Source: Phytophthora quininea
Lineage: Eukaryota > Oomycota > Peronosporomycetes > Peronosporales > Peronosporaceae
Length of the DNA stretch: 64,000 bases
Assembly: GCA_011947345.1 (NCBI GenBank)
Contig: JAAVTG010000564.1
Coordinates: forward strand, 25,850 to 89,849
Reading direction: 5' to 3'
Every line of letters begins with the position of its first letter. Position 1 is the first letter of the stretch. Below are positions 11,570 to 22,923 of the stretch, one piece after another. Below the pieces are notes generated by a model. It ran no database searches, was not told where the DNA came from, and saw only the letters and a list, made by a program, of their open reading frames with translations. The position numbers and the translations under genes were made by a program.

Positions 11570-12348
11570 ATGAAGTTTTCTGCTTCCATCCTGTCCATGG
11601 GCTGCGTCTTCGGTCTTGCTGCAGCTGGCAACCCCGATCAGTCGATCCAGCAGTCTCCTTCGACTGGGACTCCCGCTGCCAATCCACTTTCGGTAACAGC
11701 TCGTCGTCGGAAGGCAACTCGAGCTTCGCTCGCTTCTTCGACCAGAGCCGTTTCCACGCCATGTTTCCCGACTCGATCGAGCTCTACAACTTCAACGGCC
11801 TCGTGAACGCCGCCAACAAGTACACCCAATTCGCCAACACTGGCAACGACACCAACGACAAGCGCGAGCTGGCAGCTTTCCTGGCCCAAACGGCCCACGA
11901 GAGCGACAACTTCAAGGCCGCCGAGGAGTACGCTCGGAACACGTACACGGTGTGGCAGTACTGCGACAACTCGACCATTGCATGTGCTCCGGGCCGTCGC
12001 TACCACGGCCGCGGCCCCATCCAGCTCTCGTGGAACTACAACTACTACCACGCCGGCCAGGCGCTGGGCATCGACCTGCTGGACAACCCCGACATTGTGG
12101 CCAACGACACGGCCGTGACGTGGATGACGGCGCTCTGGTACTGGATGACTCCGCAGGGCGGGCGCGTCATTCACGACGTCGTGGCCGGCGTCAACGGCTT
12201 TGCCGAGTCCACCGACATCATCAACGGCGCGCTCGAGTGCGGCGGCCCCAACCAGGTCAACGAGCTGCAGCGCATCAAATACTTTACCAAAATGTGCGAA
12301 GCGCTGGAGGTCCAGCCCCTGGGCAACGTCTCCTGCAACGCCAAATAG
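11570..12348 (+). CDS. Secreted GH19-family chitinase, one frame break
   Basis: Glycoside hydrolase family 19 cleaves chitin by an inverting mechanism. The catalytic domain shows FLAQTAHESDNF, matching the FxAQTxHE motif with the catalytic Glu, then YHGRGPIQLSWNYNY (the family's YxGRGPIQLxxxxNY) and TAVTWMTALWYWMTPQ. The ATG at 11570 opens a signal peptide (MKFSASILSMGCVFGLAAA) in a different frame from the catalytic domain. The change falls at about 11625-11650 and looks like one lost base, so the two are annotated as one gene. Length after the signal is about 230 residues, typical for a single-domain GH19 enzyme without a separate chitin-binding module. Possible roles are cell-wall remodelling, or attack on fungi or insects. 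Confidence 0.82.
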
Positions 12349-12419
12349 ATATTAGATGGGCAGCCACCACGAAATACATTGGTTTTCTGTACGATTCTTG
12401 TCCATTTGGATCTGAAGGA

Positions 12420-14704
12420 GTCGAGTGCGAGCTACGAGCTGCGTTGGGTTTTCTCTCTGCATCGTGCGGGGCTTTGAAGGGCAAGATCAAGTGTGAAGAC
12501 ACTCGGGGATGCTGAAAGGGTGGGGCGGCCACTACGAACTGCAGGTGGAGATGCCCAGAAGACCTACAGACGACGAAGAAGAAGAAGCTTCTAATGCTGC
12601 TGAGCTGGAGAGACAATTTCATTTAACGTTTGCCAAGACGAGAGAGGCGTTGGCGCTGCTGGCGGCGGTGGAGCATGTGGACCACGACGCCTGGAAGTAT
12701 CTACTGGAAAAAGTATTGTGAGGTGAACATCGGAACGAAAGGACAAGAGAAGTTTGAAAACGTCGACGCCAGGTTTACGTTGGCTTTGGACTGCGGCATG
12801 CACACGAGCAAAGTTGATCCTAGCAGACCAGACTTTGATCTTGTTCGGTTCTGTGGCACTCACCAACGGGAGCAGTCAAGTCGTGAATATCTTCAGGACT
12901 TGGAGAGGATTGCTGCACTGGATGGAAGTTTACCAGCGGATCAGCCTGGAGTGGACATCGAGGTCCCAGTGAAAGTTTGCTTGTCAATCCCGGAAGAGCA
13001 GACTGAAGCGCTCATGGATCTTGGAGATGTGGGAACAGCAGAGCGAACGATCAATCAGCAGTGGGAGGAATATCGACACAAACAAGGAAAGCAAGACGGC
13101 GTGGCGTCAGGATCGCTGCGCTGCACTTTTGTGCTGGAACCGATGCAAGTGGATTTTCACGACGTGGAACACACGACCACCCCTGAATTAGCGGAGACGC
13201 TCGCGCGGATGCTGCGTGGCAATGTCTGCTTCTCGAGGTTTTGGTCGTTCTCGTTGGTGACCGAAAACATTGATCCGGAAGATACACTTTTATCAAGGAA
13301 AGTGGTTGGCCAGCTGATGCGAAGTCTGTTCGACAGCACTCGTGCTCTCACAGACTCTCACTATCATTTGAATGGCTCTCAAGGTCCGAGGCCGCTTCAA
13401 CTGGGCGTGGTGGAGGTCTACGGCTCCGAAGAGACTTTGGATTCTTCTATTGCAGCTCTGAATTCGGCGCTGGTTCTCAACCAAATGACAAAGACCGTCG
13501 CGCTGCACTTTGGTGAGTCTCCGTTCGATGCAACTGACAGCATTTTCTGGTACAAGTGGTTGGCTTACGACATTTTTCGAGTCGAGCAAGGAGAAACTCA
13601 GCGTTGGAAACGCTTCATCTTCTGCTGGGTGAAATGACGGTGGAGTCTGTTGAGGCGTTTTCAGCCGTACTGAATTCCGCGCATCCCGAAGAAGACGTAT
13701 GTGGGCGTCCTCGAGGCGAAATTGACGAGAGAGACGCAACGCTGCGGTGGAGCTCCGATTCGATGGATCTTTGATGAGAATGGAGAGTACGACACCAGCT
13801 CTCGTGTCTTGAGTTTTCCCGAACCAGTGGACCCCATTCGGACATTTAGTGACGACGGGAGGAGCCAATGGGTCGATGCTCTAGTCGCTGGGTTTGGGCG
13901 GTGCCAAGTTCGGCGAGGGGACTTGGCATTCCACCAGATCGATGCAGTCGACACTGCGCCTCCCCAACCTTGCTGTCGCTCACTGTCGGCTTTTGTCAAT
14001 GGGATGACGCAGCTACCGATGGGCTACCCTACTTTCTAAAGACAATCGGGCCATCCTTGAGGTCGTTGACCCTGTGGGGCGCCCGAGTTGACCTTGAAGA
14101 AAGTGAAATCCTTCAGTGGTGCCCCAATCTGGAGGAACTGTCGCTGAGTGGAACTTGGATGGACGTGCAGCTCAATTTTGCCGAGTATCGGAAAAGCGGT
14201 CAGCCGTTGCCTGAATTGCCGCCGACCAATTGGCACGAGATTGCTGCAGTGCCCAAGGCCTTGTCCAACATGGACAATCAATCAATCCAGCTGCCAAATG
14301 TCTGCGACGACTACGAATTCGTCTGACTAACCAATGGAACCGTTGGGCTGACATTCCGATCGCCTACAACCCACGTGGGTTTGACACCGATCTGCGGCCA
14401 CTGCTGGACATTCTCGAGACCAACAAGAGCCTGGAATATCTCGAAGTTGCTGTCCGCAGCAAGTATCTGAAATTCATCGACGCCTTCCGGAAGCACCACC
14501 TGACACCAATTCCACGGGAACTTGAACCTCTTTCAACCGAAAGCAAACTCGCCTTTTGAGCATCTTCCCACCTCCAGCTCGAGACAAGAGAACTCGGTCA
14601 ACGCTACCACAACGATCGCTTCACGAGCCGGATGAGGGATCCCTCGCACTCATTTTCCAGTTTGTTGCTCAGCCTGTTGTTCGACAAGTTTACTACACAA
14701 ACTA
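12420..14704 (+). pseudogene. Family-LRL copy A: leucine-rich-repeat-like oomycete protein, multiply broken
   Basis: Copy A aligns along its length with copies B (14760-16998) and C (41347-43592). The N-terminal part includes CGALKGKIKCED and KTREALALLAAVEHVD. A central part has GSLRCTFVLEPM. A C-terminal part of leucine-rich, repeat-like strands (SLRSLTL, LEELSLSGTWMDVQL, CLRRLRIRL) is followed by a terminal motif (LALIFQFVAQPVVRQVYY). The frame breaks at least six times (about 12512, 12715, 13575, 13760, 14030, 14300) plus a TTTT-run break at 14555. With no clear start codon, this is probably a decaying gene even if some breaks are sequencing losses. It abuts copy B, suggesting tandem duplication. 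No family function is known to me. Confidence 0.6.
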
Positions 14705-14759
14705 ACCAACAAATGTAGCCATATTTCAATTCGAAGAATTTCCGAATCCGAACATCAAA

Positions 14760-16998
14760 ATGGAAGAGCGATGGGGATTCCTGGCGTCGTGGTGCGCCGC
14801 CCTCAAGGGACGAGTGACCTGCAACGACTTCCACACTGCCGTGGACGTGCGGGAGAACACTCGCACTATCCACGTGGAGCTCCCAATGCGGTCGGAAGGT
14901 ACTTCTGGCAACATGTTGGAGGAAGCAGAATTCCGTCGTCAGTTCCAGAAAACGAGGGAGGCGTTGCTGCTGCTGGCGGCGGTGGAGTATGTGGACCCTA
15001 AAGCGTGGATCTATTTGCTGGGGACACACGTCAAGGTGGACGTTGGACGGGAGGGCGAGGAGAAGTTTGAAAACATTGCGGCCAAGTTTTCGCTAGACTT
15101 GGACTACGGCATGCACGTGAACCAAGAAGACCCCAACAAAGTGGAGTTCGACCTGGTGCAGTTCTGTGGAGTCCATCAGTACGTCCACCCGAGTCCGAAG
15201 TACCTTGAAACACTGCAGAGAATTGCAGCGATGGATGAGAAACTGCAGACGAACAAGTCTGGAGTGGACGTTATGGTTCCAGTCAAAGTACGTTTTGGAG
15301 GATCGGATGCCAATCTAGTGCCCACCCATACAGACCTCCTGGACGTTGCGAGAGCTGAACGCGTGATTAAGCAGCAGTGGGAAGAATTCGACCGCAGTCA
15401 AGATGCGGTGGAGTCTGGGTCTCTGCGTTGCACGTTCGTTCTAGAACCAATGTGCATGACCTTTGACAAACCGATTGGGATTCCTACTGCTGAACTCGCG
15501 GAGACAATGGACTGGTTGGTACTGGACAATGTTTGGTTTTCAGACAAGCTGTATATCGTGCTCAAAGAAGAAGGAGCATACGACCCGCCGAGCGGATCCA
15601 CAGCCAGGAAAGCTCTCGGTCAGTTCATGAGACGTGTCTTTGATAGTACACGTCGCTCTCCTATCAACGCGAATATGAACTATCACGTGGAAGCTGAAGC
15701 ACTTCAATTAGGAATGATTGATATCGAAGTTGCTGACTTCGTGCCGGATTTCTACATCGCAGCGCTGTTTTCGTCGATAGTCGTGAGTCAGACGACGAAG
15801 CAGATCACTGTACAGTTCAGCCCATACGATCCGCGCCAATCGCAATCCTGGTATAAATGGCTGGCTTACGGGGTCTTTTCAAAGCGCGCGTGCATGTTCA
15901 GCGCTGGGGAGTCTCGAGATTGTCATTGGTTCGATGTCACCTAGCGACGTCGAAGCTTTTGCGGCGATTGTAAACTCGGACCACCCAGAAGAAGAGCTTT
16001 GTGGGACCCCGCGTGGCCAAATCGCCGAGCGGGATGCAACCTTGCGAGAAGCAGCACCCATCCATATTGAACTGAATTTGGACTCGCATGTTTTGACTTA
16101 TACCATGTCAATTCTTGCGGTTAAAACCTTCAGCGACGATGGAAGAAGCGACTGGGTCAATGCTATAGTTCCTGGAATTGGAAGATGCCAAGTCCGACGT
16201 GGAGATTTGACGTTCTCGAAGCCCATGACAAGTGCAGGTTGTGACACTACCGGGTTGCAATCCCTGACGGTGGAAATCCTCGCACCGATACGGAGACAGC
16301 AGGGCTGCCTCGTTTTGTAGAATTAATTGGATCGTCACTACGGTCGTTGACGCTTTCAGGCCCGAGAGACGGCCCTGATGAAACGTGGATCCTTCGGCAT
16401 TGTCCTCAGCTAGAGGAGTTGACGCTGAGTGGGGGCTGGATAGACGTGCTGCTAGACTTCAGCTCTTACCGAGAGCTTTGCACCTCGCTTGACGATCTCC
16501 AACCTATGAATTGGCATGACATTGGCGCGCTGTCGACTGCACTGACCAGCGTAGACAATCCCATTGCGCGGTGCGTCCGACGTTTGAAAATCCGTCTGAC
16601 TCGGCAATGGAGCGGTTGGGATCAAAGTCTGCGCAACTACGAGCTGCGAAACTTTGAGGAAGACTTGCAGCCACTTGTGCAGATACTTGAAGCGAACAAA
16701 TTCGTGGAGTACTTTAAAATATCGGTTCCGTCCGAGTATGAGGCTCACATGGCGACATTTCGGAAGCACCATTTGGAGGCACTTCCAAAGGCACGCGAGC
16801 CATTATCGACGGATAGCAAAGTCGCTTTTGAGCGTGTTTTCGTTTGAAAGAGGACCAAGGGGGAAGAAGGCACACGTGTCACCTCCACGGCTGAGCATGC
16901 TGAACCAGGATGCTTTGGCGAATATCTTCACGTTCGCGGCCCCACCTGTGCTCCGGCAAGTGTATTTCCGCTCACGAATCGATCCACTCGAGTATTGA
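14760..16998 (+). CDS. Family-LRL copy B: leucine-rich-repeat-like oomycete protein, three frame breaks
   Basis: The ATG at 14760 starts MEERWGFLASWCAALKGR, which matches the start of copy C (MEQRWRFLAPWCAALKSR) and fixes the start. The N-terminal 390 codons are open. The frame then breaks near 15885-15915 (two bases short relative to copy C), again near 16300, and at the TTTT run near 16828. The C-terminal half has the alternating leucine pattern of an LRR-like fold (SSLRSLTLSG, LEELTLSGGWIDV, CVRRLKIRL) and ends in LANIFTFAAPPVLRQVYF. There is no signal peptide or membrane segment. It could be an intracellular interaction protein. F-box-like reading of the terminal motif is speculative. Confidence 0.6.
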
Positions 16999-17462
16999 TT
17001 GGAGTTGGTTGCGCCAGAGGAGTGACTTCACAAGACAGCTCCGAAGCGTAAGGTTCACCACTCTGAAGTAGAGTGAAAACAATTTTTTTATTAATCTTGG
17101 GCCGCGGAGTGGAGTGGATCAGGAAGGCCCGATTAAACTAGAGTTTTGACCTGTTCGATTCATTGGAGTGGAGCATCGAGATCGTCCGAATGCGGCACTC
17201 CGGGGACTCTGCACACCACCGGTTCTTCGTCAAGTGTGTCCGATACTTGCATGGATCAAGCAATAAGCATCGAGAAACCTCCAACAGAGCACGACTGAAA
17301 TTCGTTGACGCGTGAGTTTCCTCATCAGACGATCGAAGAGAGAGTAAAGCAAAGCACTGATCTTTGCTCTGATGACGGGACCTGTTCAAACGGATTCATC
17401 TCTTGCATCAGCCATGTTTAGTCTTGGGCAATTGAAGCCATCTGACCGACTAAAAACCTAGG
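16999..17462. other. Intergenic, nothing recognised
   Basis: This stretch between copy B and the transposon holds only short open frames without family resemblance. Confidence 0.5.
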
Positions 17463-17490
17463 TACCGACCCACCTTGCTTATAGCCGACA
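17463..17490 (+). repeat. Left terminal inverted repeat of pogo-like element
   Basis: This 28-bp repeat begins TACCGACCCACCTTGC. It is the exact reverse complement of 19196-19223. The leading TA is the target-site dinucleotide. Confidence 0.9.
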
Positions 17491-19221
17491 AGTATAATCT
17501 TGAAGTGAGTTTTTTTGCACTCGAACACAAAAAGACACAGTCAACAGCAAAGGAAGCAAGTTTATTCAAAATCGTCATCCGAGTCCAGCTCATTGTCGTC
17601 GGCGACACCCAGTTCCTGCAGGCGCTCCACCACCTCGCTTGCCTCTCTATCTATATCCGAGACGTAGATTTCTGCCTTTTTGTGGTCGGACGCTATAATA
17701 GCTAAGCTCAAAAGGTTCCACGAGCGCCAGATCCATCTCGCAATATCAGAGCGAGATGGAGGCCTCAGGCGGAATTTCACGCCCTGCTCCCGCTGGCGGA
17801 GCTGACGACGCAGCTCACCCACCCAGAACAGACGCATACGGTCCTTAAAGGGCCGATTCCAGGCCACATCTGTCGGCTGGCAAACCGAAGTAGCATTAGG
17901 GAGGACTTTCAGTAGCACTACGTTGATGCCGCGAGCGTAGGTGACCACGTCGGGAGTCCAATGCCCCGAAAAATCGTCCCACAGCAACAGCACAGGTTTC
18001 TCGGGAATTGGCGCTCAGCAAAATGAAAACGTAAAAACGCAACTGACAAAAATCTGTTCCACCACGCTAGAAAACACGATTTCAGTTAGATAAATCAAAA
18101 GCCATTTGTACCGCATTATTGTTTTACCTTTTCCATTTCCGTAGATCAGTAGGCCAGTCTCTTTTGCACGCTCTCGATCTCCTTCCAAACAATCTTGCCG
18201 AAACCGTTGCGCAGACTGATGTTGCTGGCCGCAGTAGCTGTGTTGTCAGACGGTTTCGACTTGAATACAACGAATGGCGTGTATTTGTAGCCCTCGGAGT
18301 CGCCGAGAAGCATCGCTGTAGCTCTCTCTTTACTCTTTCCACCGCAGCGCACCCAAACTGTTTTCTCGCCACTAGCATTTATTGTTTTCTTGGGCAGATA
18401 TTCAAAAATACCGCTAGACACAAACAACATGTTATTAGTTCTGGCTTTACAATAGAATATCTTATTACCTTGGTTTACCTGATTGATCCGCATTGTAGAC
18501 TGTGGACACGCCGAGTTCTTGCATAGTTGCCTGTACAAGGCGCGCAAAATCGGCTCGGATCTTGTCGAGTTCAGCCGGCTGCGTCTGCCCTTGGCGCGTC
18601 CGACACCGCAGTGACAGCCTATTGTCTTCCTTCAAGCGAGTGCACCACGACCACGATGCTTGGAACCCTACAGCGCCCTCTTCGCGCCCTATTTCTAAGG
18701 CCTGCAGCCTCAGCATTAGGTTCGAGACAGGTACACCCTCCTCACGCAGCTCGTTGATCCAAGCGACCAATCGGAGCTCGGCGTCAGCCGACAGCGCCCG
18801 GGTGTGGCCCGGAGGACGAATCTTCTTGAGCTGTGAGCCTCTTCCTGTGCTGCATGCACGTTCAAGCTCTTCTTCCTTCTGACGCCATTCTAGGATAAGC
18901 TTTCTTCTACTGTCGTACGCGTGTACAGCTAGATCGCTGAAAAAGAGGTTAATAGTGGCACGAATGTCATCGTAGCGCTGCAAGTGCTGGACGATTTCCA
19001 GCTTCTCAGCAGCGGTGTAGGAGTTGCGCTTGGCCATTGCGCTTGGCCGGCGCGAAGCTGAAATGGCTCTAGCTGGCTTCAGGAAATAACAATGAATGGC
19101 TGAGATTGCTGACTGTCCGTTACAAGAGGAGTCACCCTTACCCTACTATCAAAGATCTCTGATTGGCTACATGTGACCTGTCCGTTACAAGCAGGTGTCG
19201 GCTATAAGCAAGGTGGGTCGG
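17465..19221 (-). mobile_element. pogo/Tigger-like Tc1-mariner superfamily DNA transposon
   Basis: This 1,757-bp element is bounded by TA on both sides (17463-17464 and 19222-19223), the target duplication of the Tc1/mariner superfamily. The two ends are exact 28-bp inverted repeats counting the TA. Inside, on the minus strand, is a transposase with an HTH domain and DDE motifs. A direct repeat containing CTGTCCGTTACAAG occurs twice in the right subterminal region (about 19110 and 19178). Identical ends indicate a recent insertion or recently active family. Confidence 0.85.
17562..19037 (-). CDS. pogo/Tigger-like transposase (HTH + DDE), interrupted by introns and a frame break
   Basis: The N-terminus (MAKRNSYTAAEKLEIVQHLQ) is a psq/CENP-B-type helix-turn-helix, followed by a second DNA-binding segment (LSADAELRLVAWINELREEG). 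The catalytic core shows the first Asp in VYNADQS, the second in LLLWDDFSGHW and the third in CQPTDVAWNRPFK, a DDD arrangement as in pogo-like elements. An intron starting GTAAAC just after the first Asp codon region (about 18490) and ending CTAG near 18412 joins to FEYLPKKTI with one T short in a TTTTT run. A second probable intron lies at about 18060-18130. The tail is acidic (DDNELDSDDDFE). It may be active if the breaks are technical. Confidence 0.75.
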
Positions 19222-19223
19222 TA
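19196..19223 (-). repeat. Right terminal inverted repeat of pogo-like element
   Basis: This is an exact inverted copy of 17463-17490 and ends in the target TA. Confidence 0.9.
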
Positions 19224-19532
19224 ACAAACGTTTACGCCCGAATTAAAAGTGTCGCACGAATCGCTTGTAATCCAGCCCCGAGTTCGATATCGCCCTAACA
19301 CTGCACCAGGATCGCTGTCCTCCCAGACGTGTATTTAATACCTATGCTACTAGCTTTTATTGCTAGCAGTGCATGTTGCCTTCTGTAGCAAGGTCTGCAG
19401 CCGAGCGCATAATCAATTTCATAAAACCCCATCATTAACTTCTACGACCATTGATTGGCTGAAATCGATTTGAAGAGCCAGCTGCTCTATACAGTGTCTC
19501 CGGAGCATCGTTCACTTGCCAATTCGCCAGTC
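19224..19532. other. Intergenic; upstream region of 6TM copy 1
   Basis: This is about 300 bp between the right end of the transposon and the first ATG of membrane-protein copy 1. It presumably contains that gene's promoter. No motif is certain. Confidence 0.4.
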
Positions 19533-22500
19533 ATGGCGTCATCCCCTTCGCGGCAACTCTCGACTGAGGACGACATCATCCACATGATCCAAAGTGACAG
19601 GGGCAATCGACGGAGACGACGAGACACAACCTTCGAGGAGACCTCCACAGACACCGTTACTACCCCACGAAGACGAGCCGTGTCCGACATTTCCAAGGAA
19701 AACTGCGCAGTGTTCGACGAGTTGGCGCAGTTGGCGGATAAGAACGAACCGGTGAATTTCGACACCTTTCGACAGAAACCGAACCGCGGAGGAAGGAAAA
19801 GTTACGTCTCGGAAGCAGCAGAAGACGACGACCAAAGTGATGACGAAGGTAGAGAAGGGAAAATGCTGGACACGGAGCTGTTGGAGGCGTATTTAGAGTA
19901 TTGTAAGTCCATCGGCCATGAGCCAAATATCCAGATAGATCAGGACGCCATTGCAGCAGCGAGAGAAGATCTCCAAGACGAAGAAGCCCAAGTATTCATT
20001 CCAGAAAGACCAGCACTGCCAGAGCACAGACATTTTTGGACAAAGCATATTGGAACGAGGTACAGCAAACGGCGAGGTTGCGTGCAGTTCTGGACGTGGC
20101 TGATGATTGGCGTGGGCATCGTGGCCTGGCTGGGGATTTCTCTATCGTCGTTGCAGCTAAATGAAGTGCTGCACTTGGATGCGTTTACGGTGGAAAACGT
20201 TCAAGTGACGCAGGATTACACGTATTTACATTTTTAGAGGAAGTTGATTTCCACCTCACGTACACGATCGAGACGCCGAGTCCGGACACGTTGAGTTCCA
20301 GTGAAAACCCCAACTCGTCGTACTTTAATGCTCTGCTGCTGAACGAGGACGAGTACGAGCATTATGTCGAAGGAGAACCGTTTGAGTATATTGCAGAGGG
20401 TCTACTCTGCGGACGACGTATGCGCAGCTGCCTAAAACGTACATCAAGAATTACATCGAGGAGACCATGTACTTCGTGATACAGCCCTGCTATCTGGAGC
20501 GCAACCCGAGTGCGGATTATTGCCAGACAGACCAACTGCCTTCAAGTGTGAGCTCCAGCGAAAAGATTTATATTCTGGACAAGAAGAAGAAGATGGCGGA
20601 GAAGGAGGTGTGGCAACACTTCAACGTTACGTATATCTCCGTGAATCCGATGCCGGTAGCGTGTAAATCTTCAGGGTGGCGAGGTGGCGCGTATTTACTA
20701 CTCTTCCTACCGTACATCATCATCACACTCTTCGGCCTGCGAGTGTTCCAAATGGTTGCCCATTGTGAAAGTTTTCATAAAAACATCGAGCGCGTTTACA
20801 AGCGAGAGCTCAACATTCCTGAAAACGAGGTGGACTACTGGCAGCCGATGCCATGGGATCGCAAAGTGCCAAAGACTCAGTTATGTGGGCCCTGCTGCTG
20901 GAAGAAATTCCGCCGGCCGTTTGAGCCATTTTACACGTGGTGGCGGCACGAAAATTACTTTACGTGGGTGTTCTGTCCGTACCGCAACGAGCGATTGTCA
21001 CGAGGAGAACGGGCGTTGATCGTGGTATGCTCCTGTACATCACCTTCTACGTCTTGTTCATCATTGTAATGCTGCGAGATTCGTGGGGAAGTGAAATGAC
21101 GATCTTCACGTCGGTGGTTCTGTACGCCATTCTGATCTCCGTGCTACCATCGGCAGGAAAAGCCATTTTCAAGGAACTGTTCAAGTTGATCTTCCGACAA
21201 CGACGCAAGTACTTTCGTGCTACGGCTGCGGGTGGAGATCTCAAGGGGTTTTCTTTCCGATTAGCTTTCTTACTGCAAGTGTTTGTGGCCGTTCTGCTCA
21301 CGCTTGCGCAGGTGCCGATTTTCTACATCTGGGCTTACCGCAGCTGCCTTTTCCTCAAAAAGTTCATCTACTTCGGTTTGTTGGCTGCAGTCATGCGAAT
21401 GTCAATCATGGGGCTCGTTCAAGACTATGCATGGTACCTCATCATTAAAACATGGGGCTGGAAAGACTTGTGTCCGTACTGCACCGAGCGCATCAAGCAT
21501 TGCGACTGCTTCAATGACGAGGTTTTGGTGCTTGCAGTGGAGAATCTGGGGCCAAAATGGGAGTTCATTCGTCTCTTAGATACTGTACTAGCTAAACAAA
21601 ACAATTATGCCCCTCAGTTCGAGCTTTACACAGCAGAACAACTACGAGAGCGGTGGGAAGTGATTGTTGAGCGGGCGGAGGCCCACATGGAGAAAGTTGA
21701 GAAGCTTCGAGCCTACCACGAGAAGAAGCGTCAGGATGCACTGCGTCGTGACCGTGTTCGTCGCAGCTTTGCTAGCTTTTGTCGTTCCGTGGAACACACT
21801 TACCTGCGGACGATAAAGACGACAACGAAGAAGGCCCACCGCAGCGGATGGTCTCTGATGCAACGAGTGTCGACGGCGCCACAGCCGATGAACTCTCCGA
21901 CTCCGACCTGCACATTTGCAACCTTCGCGAAAGGAAAATCCTCGAGCTCAACAGCAAGATTAAGCTGGACGCGTTTGAAAAGCACTACGATTCGAATATC
22001 TCGGATGTTTTCCACGGGTTGGCTCATGCAGTCAAGAAGCGCCGGCATCACAACCACGACAGCAACAATTCCGAACACTCGCACGTTTCAAAGGACAAAG
22101 AAGACGACGAAGGAGTTGGACGATCAACTACTGCAACTCGTCAGAGCAGCGACTCCAGTAGTAGCGATGGGGAGACGATGTGGATTTTCGATACACCTGC
22201 GCAGCGATTAGAGCGACGGGAGGAGGAGAAGCTGCAACGTAAGAGAGCGTTCCGAGTCCTCAGGGACTACAATATCGAAAGTGTAGCGGCGCCTGCAGAG
22301 TCGAGTGTACCGGCACCGTCGATGTTGTCTCCGGTGCTTTCGCGTCAAGGATCAATGTCTGCTTCTGCTTCTGCCAGGTCAGGACCAGCTCTCTCTAGGA
22401 AAATTCCACTGCTGTTGACACGCCACAAGTCAAATACCCCGCGGGAAGAAGACGTGGTGATCCTCATGCCTGATACCCGTGGCAAGCACCGCAAAAACAA

Positions 22501-22732
22501 AGACAGAGTCAACCTCGACGACATGGCTTCAGCAGTTGTGGAAGACGATTATGACGACGACGAAGACAGCAGTGACCTGGAACGTGGCGACGTTGCTCCG
22601 TCGTCTCAAGGTGCTCTCGCGTACACTGTGACGCAGCGTCCGAAAACGATTTTCCGACGAGTTTCGACTTCTGCTGAAGCGTTTGCCGGATGGGCCCTCG
22701 ACTATGACCCCAAGGCCTCCAAGAAGTTGTAA
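19533..22732 (+). CDS. Six-TM membrane protein, polycystin-like layout, tandem copy 1 (frame breaks)
   Basis: About 1,065 codons. The cytosolic N-terminus is acidic and Ser-rich with LLEAYLEYCKSIGHEPNIQ, then TRYSKRRGCVQF leading into TM1 (about codons 190-215). A large loop with N-glycosylation sites and Cys pairs follows, then five more hydrophobic segments. A Cys-rich motif (CPYCTERIKHCDCFND), a coiled-coil-like stretch (LRERKILELNSKIKLDAFEKHYDS) and a charged tail follow. One large loop after TM1 and a later TM cluster recall polycystin/TRP-type channels, but I see no proven pore, so this is tentative. The ATG at 19533 is the first in frame. Breaks at about 20234 (TTTTT), 20399 (GGG), 21031 and 21785-21900 look like single lost bases. 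Copies 2 and 3 follow in tandem. Confidence 0.7.
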
Positions 22733-22923
22733 CAAAATCTAATGAACAAGAATGGCTGGACTACTGGTAAAGGGATCGTATGGAAACACTGTTACTTTTC
22801 TTTTCCTGGTAAACATCCAGGAAGGGCAATCGACGTGTCCGTATAGATCACAACGTTGTTGGCACATCGTAGTCGCCATTCCAGTGAAGTCGTAAGCATG
22901 CGATACTTCTCCTTGCGGTAATC

